From: Pseudomonadota bacterium
GTDB lineage: Bacteria; Pseudomonadota; Gammaproteobacteria; Acidiferrobacterales; Acidiferrobacteraceae
Direction: 5' to 3'
DNA: 64,000 bases
Assembly (NCBI GenBank): GCA_021841585.1
Contig: JAKBUS010000005.1
Coordinates: 1 to 64,000, forward strand
Every line of letters starts with the position of its first letter. Position 1 is the stretch's first letter. Positions 10,549 through 18,526 of the stretch are shown piece by piece. The position numbers were made by a program, and so were the translations under genes. The notes below the pieces were generated by a model, which did no database searches, was not told the origin of the DNA, and saw only the letters and a list, made by a program, of their open reading frames with translations.

Positions 10549-12921
10549 GTGCGCATCGCAAAACAGTGGCTTTCAGATTGGCTCGATACGCGCCTGCCCT
10601 TCGAGGACTTGGCGGCGGTGTTGACGCGCGGCGGTTTCGAGGTCGAGGGCGCCGGGACCACAGGGCCTGCGTTGCCCGGGGTGGTGGTGGGGCGCATCGC
10701 TGCGATCACGGCCCACCCGCACGCCGAGCGGCTGCGCGTCTGCGAGGTCGATTGCGGCGAGCGAGGCATGCGCACGGTGGTATGCGGCGCGGCCAATGCC
10801 AGGGTGGGGCTGAAGGCGCCGCTTGCGCTGCCTGGGGCGGTACTCGGGGGACGCGTCATCGCCGAGGCCGATCTGCGCGGCGTGCCTTCACAGGGCATGC
10901 TGTGCTCGGGGGCAGAGCTTGGGCTTACCGCCACCGAGGGCCTATGGGAGCTGCCAGACGATGCCCCGCCCGGCGTGGCGCTTGCCGAGTATTTCCGGTT
11001 CACCGATCCCTATCTGGACGTGGCCGTGACCCCCAACCGCGGCGATTGCCTGAGCGTGAAGGGCATGGCGCGCGAGATCGCGGCGCTGACCGGCGGGCGT
11101 TTTCGTGCCCCGCGGCCGCGAGGCTTGAAGGTGGGCGGCATCACCCCGCGTGTATCGGTCGAGGACAAGTCCGGCTGCCCGCGCTACTGTGCGCGCCTCA
11201 TAAGCGACATCGCGCCCGGCAAAAGCAGCCCGGGGTGGCTCGTCGAGCGCCTGCGCGTGTGCGGGGCGGCGGCACGCCACCCGGTGGTGGACGTCACCAA
11301 CTACATTCTTTTCGACCTCGGCCAACCCCTGCACGCCTTCGATGCCGCGCTCGTGCGCGGCGCCCTGGTGGTGCGTGGCGCGCGCCGGGGCGAGGAAATC
11401 GCGCTACTCGATGGCTCGACGCGCAGGCTCGAGGCCAATGATCTCATTATCGCCGACGACGAGGGCCCACTGGCAATCGCCGGGGTCATGGGTGGCATGC
11501 GCGCGGCGGTAGGGCCCGCGACCCGGAGCGTGCTGCTGGAGGCGGCGTATTTTCGTCCCGACACGCTCTCGCGCACGGCCCGGCGTCTGGGGCTTGCCAC
11601 CGAGGCGGCGTTGCGTTTCGAGCGCGGCGTGGATCCCGAATTGTGCGTACTCGCCCTTGAGCGCGCTACGGCCTTGATCATGAAGATCACGGGCGGCGGC
11701 GTGGCAAGCCCGGCGGTCGATCACGGCGTCCCGGAGCTGTGGCCGCGCGCGGAGCCGATCCGTCTGCGTCTGGGGCGCATCCACCGGCTTTTGGGGGTGG
11801 GCGTGCCGCGCGCGCAGGTGGCGCGCCTCCTGAAGGGGCTCGGCATGACCGTTACGGCCTCGCACGGCGACCTGCTCGTGACCGCGCCCCGGTTCCGCTT
11901 CGATATCCGCGCCGAGGTCGATCTCGTGGAGGAGATCGCGCGGCTCCTCGGATACGACGACATCCCGGCCGTCTGGCTCCCGCAGGCCCCGGTATCGGCA
12001 CGGCCGCGCGCCCTGGGCCTGCGCCGCGCCGCCGATCTGCTCGTGGACCGCGACTACCACGAGGCCATGACCTTCAGTCTCGTGGACCCGGAGGAGCAGG
12101 CGCGTCTCGGGGTCCCCGCGCAGACCTTGCTGCGCAACCCCTTGGCGGCCCCCTGGTCGGCGTTGCGCGCAAGCCTGATCCCAGGGCTTTTGACCGCGGC
12201 CCTCCACAACCGCAGGCGCCAGCAGGGGCGCGTACGCCTGTTCGAGGTCGGGACCTGTTTTCGGGCCGCTTCAGGCCCCGGGGGGGTGGTGGCGGAGGAG
12301 CCGCGCCTTTCGGGCGTGGTCCTGGGGCCGGCGTTGCCGGAACAGTGGGGGGCGCCGGCGCGAGCCGTGGACTTCTTCGATGTGAAGGGCGATGTCGAGG
12401 CGTTGTGCGCGCTCGCCGGCCAGCCACTGCTGACGGTAACCCCCGACGGCGCCCCGCCGTTTCTGCAGAAGGGGCTCGCCGCGGCCCTCAGCCTGCGCGG
12501 CGAGACCATCGGATTCATGGGGGCGCTGGCCCCCGCGCATCGCGAGCGGCTCGGCTTCGAGGAGCCGGTGTTTATGTTCGAGATCCAGGCATCGCTCTTT
12601 GCCGAGCCGCCGGCCGCGCGCGCCCAGGAGCCCCCGCGTTTCCCGTCGGTGCGCCGTGACCTTGCGGTGGTTGTGGACGCCGCCGTGCCCGCCGGGGCGG
12701 TCCTTGAGACCGTTCGTCTGAATGCCGGGCCGCTTTTGCGGGGGCTGGTGTTATTTGATGTGTATCAGGGCGAAGGCCTTGATTTAGGAAAGAAAAGCCT
12801 GGCCATGGGCTTGACCTTGCAAGACTTCTCGCGCACTCTTACTGATGAGGTGGTCGACGGCCTTGTGGCACAGGTCCTGGCGGCCCTGAAGGCGGCCCAC
12901 GGGGCCGACCTCCGACAATAA
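10549..12921 (+). CDS. pheT: Phenylalanyl-tRNA synthetase beta subunit
   Basis: A 790-residue beta subunit starting at GTG. Domains in order are the first part of B1, an EMAP/tRNA-binding OB fold (about 40-150), the B3/B4 region, the B5 domain, the catalytic-like core (about 480-670) and a C-terminal ferredoxin-fold anticodon-binding domain (about 695-790, RFPSVRRDLAVVVD). It carries the editing site that clears mischarged tyrosine. Only three bases separate it from pheS and 30 from ihfA. Confidence 0.98.
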   Translation: MRIAKQWLSDWLDTRLPFEDLAAVLTRGGFEVEGAGTTGPALPGVVVGRIAAITAHPHAERLRVCEVDCGERGMRTVVCGAANARVGLKAPLALPGAVLGGRVIAEADLRGVPSQGMLCSGAELGLTATEGLWELPDDAPPGVALAEYFRFTDPYLDVAVTPNRGDCLSVKGMAREIAALTGGRFRAPRPRGLKVGGITPRVSVEDKSGCPRYCARLISDIAPGKSSPGWLVERLRVCGAAARHPVVDVTNYILFDLGQPLHAFDAALVRGALVVRGARRGEEIALLDGSTRRLEANDLIIADDEGPLAIAGVMGGMRAAVGPATRSVLLEAAYFRPDTLSRTARRLGLATEAALRFERGVDPELCVLALERATALIMKITGGGVASPAVDHGVPELWPRAEPIRLRLGRIHRLLGVGVPRAQVARLLKGLGMTVTASHGDLLVTAPRFRFDIRAEVDLVEEIARLLGYDDIPAVWLPQAPVSARPRALGLRRAADLLVDRDYHEAMTFSLVDPEEQARLGVPAQTLLRNPLAAPWSALRASLIPGLLTAALHNRRRQQGRVRLFEVGTCFRAASGPGGVVAEEPRLSGVVLGPALPEQWGAPARAVDFFDVKGDVEALCALAGQPLLTVTPDGAPPFLQKGLAAALSLRGETIGFMGALAPAHRERLGFEEPVFMFEIQASLFAEPPAARAQEPPRFPSVRRDLAVVVDAAVPAGAVLETVRLNAGPLLRGLVLFDVYQGEGLDLGKKSLAMGLTLQDFSRTLTDEVVDGLVAQVLAALKAAHGADLRQ

Positions 12922-12951
12922 CAAAAAGCGGTCACGTCAAGGGATGGAACC

Positions 12952-13251
12952 ATGGCACTGACGAAGGCGGACCTCGCTGAGGCGCTGTTCCGGGAGCTTG
13001 GACTGAATAAGCGCGAGGCCAAGGACTTTGTCGAACTCTTCTTCGAGAAGATCTGCGAGACCCTGGGCCAAGGCGAGACCGTCAAGCTGTCGGGTTTCGG
13101 CAATTTCGATATCCGCCGCAAGGGCAGGCGGCCGGGACGCAATCCCAAGACCGGCGAGGAGATCCCGATCGCCGAACGGCGCGTCGTAACCTTCCGCGCC
13201 AGCCACAAACTGAAGGAGCGGGTCGACGGCCATGCTCGATCCGGGGGATAA
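12952..13251 (+). CDS. ihfA: Integration host factor alpha subunit
   Basis: A 99-residue DNABII protein starting [21 protein letters not shown], with the beta-arm signature [12 protein letters not shown] whose proline intercalates DNA. The heterodimer with IhfB bends DNA and assists sigma-54 promoters among others, relevant because two such promoters occur in this window. It follows pheT as in enteric bacteria. Its 3' end overlaps the next gene by 20 bases. Confidence 0.96.
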   Translation: MALTKADLAEALFRELGLNKREAKDFVELFFEKICETLGQGETVKLSGFGNFDIRRKGRRPGRNPKTGEEIPIAERRVVTFRASHKLKERVDGHARSGG

Positions 13252-13600
13252 TAGCGAGCTTCCCCCCATCCCGGGGAAGCGGTATTTCACTATCAGCGAG
13301 GTCAGCGATCTCTGTCGCGTCAAGCCGCATGTGCTGCGCTACTGGGAGCAGGAGTTTCCAAAGCTGCGGTCGGTCAAGCGGCGCGGCAACCGCCGCTATT
13401 ATCAGCACCATGATGTCTGCCTGATCCGCGAGATCCGGCATCTCCTCTACATCGAGGGCTTCACCATCAGCGGCGCGCGTAACCGTTTGATGCATGACGG
13501 TGAACCGCCCGCCGAGGTCCGTGCCCAGGCTTTGGCCCTGCTCGCCGAAGGGCTCGAGGAGGTGCGTCGGCTTTTGACATCCGATGCCGGTCCTTCCTAG
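13232..13600 (+). CDS. MerR-family transcriptional regulator
   Basis: A 122-residue protein with an N-terminal MerR helix-turn-helix and wing ([22 protein letters not shown], then KRRGNRRYY) and a short coiled C-terminal segment without the cysteines of metal sensors. Homologues sit immediately downstream of ihfA in many gammaproteobacteria, but their regulon is not known to me. It overlaps ihfA by 20 bases, so translation is probably coupled. Confidence 0.88.
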   Translation: MLDPGDNSELPPIPGKRYFTISEVSDLCRVKPHVLRYWEQEFPKLRSVKRRGNRRYYQHHDVCLIREIRHLLYIEGFTISGARNRLMHDGEPPAEVRAQALALLAEGLEEVRRLLTSDAGPS

Positions 13601-13620
13601 AATGGTCGTGGAGGCGACGC

Positions 13621-14484
13621 ATGTCCCGATATCGTGAGATTGTTACTGCGGCCGTCGTGGCCGACCACATCGATGACCCGTCCTGGGTCATTCTCGACTG
13701 CCGATTCACCCTGAGCGACCCCGAGGATGGTGCCGCGGCCTATGCCGAAGGGCATCTGCCGGGGGCCCGTTACGCCGACCTCGAACGTCATTTGTCCGCG
13801 CCCCGTGACGGCCGATCGGGCCGCCACCCCTTGCCGCAGCCGGCGGCGTTCGCCGAGGCCTTGCGGGCCTGGGGGGTGGGCCCCCAAACGCAGGTCGTGG
13901 CTTACGACGAGGGGAGTTCCGTCTACGCCAGTCGCTTATGGTGGCTCATGCGCGGCTGGTGGGGGCACGAGGCCGTGGCGGTCCTCGATGGGGGGCTTGA
14001 GGCGTGGATGGCCGCGGGGCAGCAGCTTAAGCCCGAGGTACCGAAGGTCTCTCCGGCCCCGGCCTATGCGCGGCCTGCGACTGCCGAGGGGCGCTGGCTC
14101 GATACCAGCGCCGTCGAGGCGGTCGTCAGTGGCGCCGATGGACGTCTGCTGGTCGATGCCCGCGGCGTGCCGCGCTTTAGGGGCGCGGTCGAACCGGTCG
14201 ATTCGGTGGCCGGACACATCCCCGGGGCGCGCAATCGCCCGTTTGAGGGCAATCTACGCCGCGACCACACCTTTCGGCCGCCGGAGGAACTGCGCGCGGA
14301 GTTTCTGGCATTGCTCGACGGGCGTCCCGCCAGCGATATCGTGCATTACTGCGGGTCGGGGGTGTCGGCCTGTCACAATATCCTGGCCATGGCGTTGGCG
14401 GGCTTCGGGGTCACGACCCTGTATCCGGGGTCGTGGAGCGCGTGGGTGAGTGATACGCGCCGTCCAGTGGCGACCGGGGACTGA
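13621..14484 (+). CDS. sseA: 3-mercaptopyruvate/thiosulfate sulfurtransferase (two rhodanese domains)
   Basis: A 287-residue tandem rhodanese. The first domain (about 5-130) is non-catalytic. The second carries the active-site loop CGSGVSAC near residue 245, whose first Cys takes up the sulfane sulfur. The CGSGV form is typical of 3-mercaptopyruvate sulfurtransferases, whereas classical rhodaneses have CRKGV, so mercaptopyruvate is the likelier donor. It starts 20 bases after the MerR gene. Physiological substrate is inferred. Confidence 0.87.
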   Translation: MSRYREIVTAAVVADHIDDPSWVILDCRFTLSDPEDGAAAYAEGHLPGARYADLERHLSAPRDGRSGRHPLPQPAAFAEALRAWGVGPQTQVVAYDEGSSVYASRLWWLMRGWWGHEAVAVLDGGLEAWMAAGQQLKPEVPKVSPAPAYARPATAEGRWLDTSAVEAVVSGADGRLLVDARGVPRFRGAVEPVDSVAGHIPGARNRPFEGNLRRDHTFRPPEELRAEFLALLDGRPASDIVHYCGSGVSACHNILAMALAGFGVTTLYPGSWSAWVSDTRRPVATGD

Positions 14485-14578
14485 TCGGTAAGGATTGGCT
14501 CGATACGAACAAGGGGGTCCGGGTGGGCGGCGCGCCGGCGCCAGCGCCTTTAAGGGCCCCGTCAAGCGGGGGATGGCC

Positions 14579-15202
14579 ATGAAGCTCTATGATCTCGAAC
14601 GGTCCGGGAATTGTTACAAGATTCGCCTGCTGTTGGCCTTTCTTGGGCAGGCCTATGAACGAGTACCTGTGGCTTTAGACGAGGGCGCGCAACGTGCCTC
14701 CACGTTTCTGCGCTTGAACCCCCGCGGCCAGATACCGGTGCTGGTGACCGATGAGGGCACGGCCATCTGGGATTCCACCGCCATCCTCGTCTATCTCGCG
14801 CGGCGTTATGGTAGGGAGCAGTGGCTTCCGGGGGATCCGCTTGGCATGGCGCGCGTCATGCAGTGGCTGGCGCTCGAGCAAAACGAGGGGCGCTACGGGA
14901 CGGCGCGGGCGCGCGTGATCGGTCTGGGCCTCAAAGGCGCCCTGGGTCAGACCGGGAGCCTGGAGGAGTCGCGGCGCTTGGCCGAGATCGCGTTCGCGAC
15001 CCTCGAGGAGCGTCTCGCCCATCACGCGTGGCTGGCCGCCGATCACCCGACGATCGCCGATATCGCCTGCTATCCCTACACCACACTCTATCCCGAAAGC
15101 GGCTTTACGCTTGACGGCTATCCTGCGATCCATGCGTGGTTTGCACGTCTCGAGGCATGGCCTGGCTACGTCCCCGTACCGCGCCGGCCGGCGGTCAAAT
15201 AG
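14579..15202 (+). CDS. Glutathione S-transferase family protein
   Basis: A 207-residue GST: an N-terminal thioredoxin-like domain (MKLYDLERSGNCYKIRLLL, with the cis-Pro stretch NPRGQIPVL and the glutathione-contact WDSTAILVYL) and an alpha-helical C-terminal domain (about 90-205). The start is the ATG at 14579, which follows the purine-rich GCGGGGGA at good spacing and matches family N-termini; ATG 14573 is possible. Substrate unknown. Confidence 0.88.
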   Translation: MKLYDLERSGNCYKIRLLLAFLGQAYERVPVALDEGAQRASTFLRLNPRGQIPVLVTDEGTAIWDSTAILVYLARRYGREQWLPGDPLGMARVMQWLALEQNEGRYGTARARVIGLGLKGALGQTGSLEESRRLAEIAFATLEERLAHHAWLAADHPTIADIACYPYTTLYPESGFTLDGYPAIHAWFARLEAWPGYVPVPRRPAVK

Positions 15203-15314
15203 AGGCGGCCATAATATCCATATCAGAAACCCGTTTTCGCGGGCTGGTGTTTTTCAGGACACCTAGTTCGTGGATTGGTGCCCAAGGGGTCCGCCAGCCG
15301 TCCCACGCGCTCCT

Positions 15315-15803
15315 TTAGGGGGCGCCCGGTGGGGGTCGTCTTGTGGGCGCGGGCTCGTGGGGTGGTCTAGGGGGGTTTGGCAACAGTCCTGTGGCAACGA
15401 GCTGCTCCTCCGAGATCGACCAAGTTGCGAGCATCGCCACGGTGGCATTCAGGATCCGTGCGTCGACATAGGCGCGATGCGCGTGGTAATGGGCCACGTC
15501 GCGGCGTAGGGTCCGTATGCGCCTGAGAAGTTGAGGCAGGGTCAGGACAAGCCGTCCCGGGAGCAGGAGGTAGCCCGCCCCCTCGGTCACAAGCCGCGTG
15601 GGCATGCGTAAGGATGCCGTCAGGTGCCATAGCGCAATGGCCCCGAGAACGACAAGGCCGATCTCGCCTGCGACCATGACGCCTTCCCGCAGCCAGAAGC
15701 GATGGCGCCATTCGCGGGTGCCGGGGAAATGGGCGGCGACGGTGGCGCGGCAGCGGTAAAACTGATAGCGGATGTAGCGGGTGCCGGCATCGGGGCGGCG
15801 CAT
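15315..15803 (-). CDS. Hypothetical membrane protein downstream of amtB
   Basis: A 162-residue protein not recognised as any family. From ATG 15803, preceded by GGAGG eight bases upstream, it has a charged N-terminus with many aromatic and Arg residues, a hydrophobic segment (VVLGAIALWHLTASL), a second weaker hydrophobic stretch around LLLPGRLVLTL, a basic region, and a Pro/Arg-rich tail. It lies 29 bases after amtB on the same strand, so it is probably co-transcribed from the sigma-54 promoter. A role linked to ammonium transport is only inferred from position. Confidence 0.6.
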   Translation of the reverse strand: MRRPDAGTRYIRYQFYRCRATVAAHFPGTREWRHRFWLREGVMVAGEIGLVVLGAIALWHLTASLRMPTRLVTEGAGYLLLPGRLVLTLPQLLRRIRTLRRDVAHYHAHRAYVDARILNATVAMLATWSISEEQLVATGLLPNPPRPPHEPAPTRRPPPGAP

Positions 15804-15832
15804 GTTATGGCCTCCGCCCCGTGCCGTTTCTA

Positions 15833-17173
15833 TCAATCCCCGAGTACGGGTCTGCGCTCGCCGTCTCCTTGGAGCGCATAGGCCTCCTCGCCGTGCGCTG
15901 CGTCATCGCCGATCAGCAGGTCCTCGTCACTCATCCGTAGCGGTATGAAAAAACTGATGACCTTCAGGATGATGACTGTGCCTACTATGTTCCAGGCGAT
16001 AATGAAGCCCGCCCCGATCAATTGCAGCACCACTTGGTGGAAGTCGCCATAGGCCCAACCTGTGTAGCTAACCCCCGGCGCCGCCTTACCGGTGCCAACC
16101 CATTCGAGCATCCGCGGATCGGCAAGTATCCCGGTCAGTATCCCACCTAGGAGACCGGCCACCGCATGCGTATGAAACACGCCGAGCGTGTCGTCGACCT
16201 TGCGCATGAAGGCCTTCTTCCCGAGCCAGTTCATGCTGATCCACGGGATGATGCCGGCGCACACGCCGATGATGATTGCCCCCCAGCCGTTCACATAGCC
16301 GGCCGCCGGGGTGATCGCCACGAGCCCGGAGATCATGCCATTGACTGCGCCCAGGACCGACGGCTTTTTGAAGAACGTGGTATCGAAGATCGTCCAGGTC
16401 AGCAGTGCCACGGCGGTCGCGATATTGGTGTTCAGGATCGCGGCGGCGGCATCGGCATTGGCAAAGTAGGGGTCGCCGCCGTTGAAGCCATCCCAGCCAA
16501 GCCACAGGATGCCGGCACCGGCCAAGGTCACGAGCACGCTGTTGGGTAGGAACGATTCCCGGTCACGCTGTAGGCGCGGGCCGATCATGGCGGCGGCCGT
16601 GAATCCCGAGACGCCGGCGGCCAGATGGATGACATAGCCGCCGGAGAAGTCGGCAACACCGAGGGTACCGAGCCAGCCCCCGCCCCATAGGCTAAAGGCG
16701 CCTACCGTATAGACGACCGTGAGCCATATCGGCACAAACACCATCCAGGCGCGGAAGTTCATGCGCCCGAGCAGAGATCCGGCGAGAATGATCAAGGTGA
16801 TGGCGGCGAACACGAACTGGAAAAAGACCATGGTCGCCATCGGAAAGGCGAGCCCCGGCATGCCGGATGCCGCCGCCGGTATCGTCGCGCGGCCCTCTTC
16901 AAGGACCGACGAGATGATAGGCCCGGGGTGACCGAGGAAGGTCGTAAGTTCGGGGCCGAAACTCATGTTGTAGGCCCATAGCACCCAGGCGACGAGTACG
17001 GCCGCGAACGCATACAGCGCCATGAACGCAGAGTTGACCGCCCATTTCTTTTTGACGATCCCGCCATAAAGAATGACAAGGCCCGGGACACTTTGAAGAC
17101 CGACAATAGTTGCGGCGGTCAATTGCCACGCATTGTCGCCGGCATTCAGCCAGCTCGGTGCAGGTATCAGCAT
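15833..17173 (-). CDS. amtB: Ammonium transporter Amt/AmtB
   Basis: A 446-residue inner-membrane channel for NH4+/NH3 with about 11 transmembrane helices. Signature pieces include WVLWAYNMSFGP, the pore histidine region VIHLAAGVSGF, and the second pore histidine DDTLGVFHTHAVAGLLGG. The start at ATG 17173 follows GGGGGAA and agrees with the promoter at 17209-17222; a start at 17212 would lie inside that promoter. Unlike the usual arrangement, no glnK gene is next to it. A conventional extracellular start (APSWLNAGDNAW) is present. Confidence 0.95.
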   Translation of the reverse strand: MLIPAPSWLNAGDNAWQLTAATIVGLQSVPGLVILYGGIVKKKWAVNSAFMALYAFAAVLVAWVLWAYNMSFGPELTTFLGHPGPIISSVLEEGRATIPAAASGMPGLAFPMATMVFFQFVFAAITLIILAGSLLGRMNFRAWMVFVPIWLTVVYTVGAFSLWGGGWLGTLGVADFSGGYVIHLAAGVSGFTAAAMIGPRLQRDRESFLPNSVLVTLAGAGILWLGWDGFNGGDPYFANADAAAAILNTNIATAVALLTWTIFDTTFFKKPSVLGAVNGMISGLVAITPAAGYVNGWGAIIIGVCAGIIPWISMNWLGKKAFMRKVDDTLGVFHTHAVAGLLGGILTGILADPRMLEWVGTGKAAPGVSYTGWAYGDFHQVVLQLIGAGFIIAWNIVGTVIILKVISFFIPLRMSDEDLLIGDDAAHGEEAYALQGDGERRPVLGD

Positions 17174-17208
17174 AATTCCCCCAATTTGTGAATGGCGACC
17201 GGACCAAG

Positions 17209-17222
17209 GCAAGATCCGTGCC
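17209..17222 (-). promoter_or_regulatory. Sigma-54 (-24/-12) promoter of amtB
   Basis: On the minus strand the sequence reads TAGGCACGGATCTTGCC, with GG and GC separated by exactly ten bases as required for sigma-54, and close to the consensus TGGCACG-N4-TTGC. The predicted transcript begins near 17197, about 25 bases before the chosen ATG. Genes of this family are classically activated by NtrC under nitrogen limitation. No clear NtrC enhancer was seen upstream. Confidence 0.85.
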
Positions 17223-17448
17223 TACGGCCACGCGTGTTTGTGTGACCATCAAAGGGTGGGCTTATGCTGAGTTTGCAGGGGAAAACTCCAGGGGCCTGTC
17301 CGCTACGCGCCCCGCTATGGGGCATAGAGTCGTGGCTGTCGCCCGCTTTCGGGGCATGGTCCGCGTCGGTCGATGCCTGCGCCAGAGGCTGCAGGGCAGG
17401 CTTGTCGCCGGCGCGCTGCTCTTCTACGATACCGAGGGCAGGGTTTTC

Positions 17449-18439
17449 GTGACGGGTGGCACGGGTTATATCGGTTCGCACACGGCCGAGGGCCTCATGG
17501 AAGCTGGTCATGAGGTGGTTTTATAGGACAACCTGTCGAACAGCCGGGCAGCGGTGGTAGCGCGTATCGGCGAGATCACCGGGAGGCGCCCGGCATTCGT
17601 GCCGGGTGATGTGCGTGATGCCGCGGCCCTCGATCGGCTCTTGGGCGAGCAGGCCTTCGACGCGGTCATTCACTTCGCGGGCCTGAAGGCGGTCGGGGAA
17701 TCGGTGCAAAAACCGCTCCTCTATTATGAAAACAATGTCCAGGGGACGATCACGCTTCTGCGCGCCCTGGATCGGGCCGGCGTGCGGACCTTTGTATTCT
17801 CGTCGTCGGCCACGGTCTATGGCGATCCAGCGCAAGTCCCTATCCGCGAGGACTCCCCGCGCTCTGCCACCAATGCCTACGGGCGCTCGAAGATCATGAT
17901 CGAGGACGTGCTCGCCGACCTTGCGGCCATCGATTCGCGATGGCGCATCGCGCGCCTGCGTTATTTCAATCCGGTCGGGGCTCACGAGAGCGGGCTTTTG
18001 GGTGAGGACCCAGAGGGCATCCCCAACAACCTCATGCCTTATATCGGCCAGGTCGCGGTCGGCCGCCGGGCGGCGTTACGCGTCTTCGGGGCTGACTACG
18101 AGACCCCGGATGGCACCGGGGTGCGCGATTACATTCATGTCGTGGATCTGGCCTTCGGGCACGTTGCAGCCCTGCGCTACCTGCACGCCCATGCGGGGAT
18201 GCTGACCGTGAATCTCGGCACCGGCCGCGGTTATTCGGTGCTCGAGATGGTGCAGGCCTTCGGGCGGTCGATTCCCTACGAGGTCGTAGCGCGCCTACAC
18301 GGGGGATGTGGCGCAATGCTACGCCGATCCGTCGGCCGCTCACGAGCTTCTCCAATGGCGCGCCACTTACGACCTCGACGCCATGTGTCGGGATGCTTGG
18401 CGCTGGCAGAGACAAAACCCGGAAGGTTACGAGGGCTGA
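17449..18439 (+). pseudogene. galE: UDP-glucose 4-epimerase, broken by an amber codon and a frameshift
   Basis: The NAD-binding start VTGGTGYIGSH and the catalytic SSSATVYGDP and YGRSK motifs of GalE are all present. An in-frame TAG at 17524-17526 stands where homologues have Tyr (VVL-stop-DNLSNS). A second lesion is a run of five Gs at 18301-18305; with four Gs the frame would continue as [19 protein letters not shown] and end normally at TGA 18439. No good start codon is visible before GTG 17449. The 5' end may therefore also be damaged. Galactose epimerisation is probably lost or supplied elsewhere. Confidence 0.85.
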
Positions 18440-18526
18440 TGGGCACCGGCCGCGAAAGCGCGACCGGTCCACCGCAGATCGTGTCGTGTTCAAGACGATT
18501 GGCGCGCGCCACTTTTTGAGGCTAGG

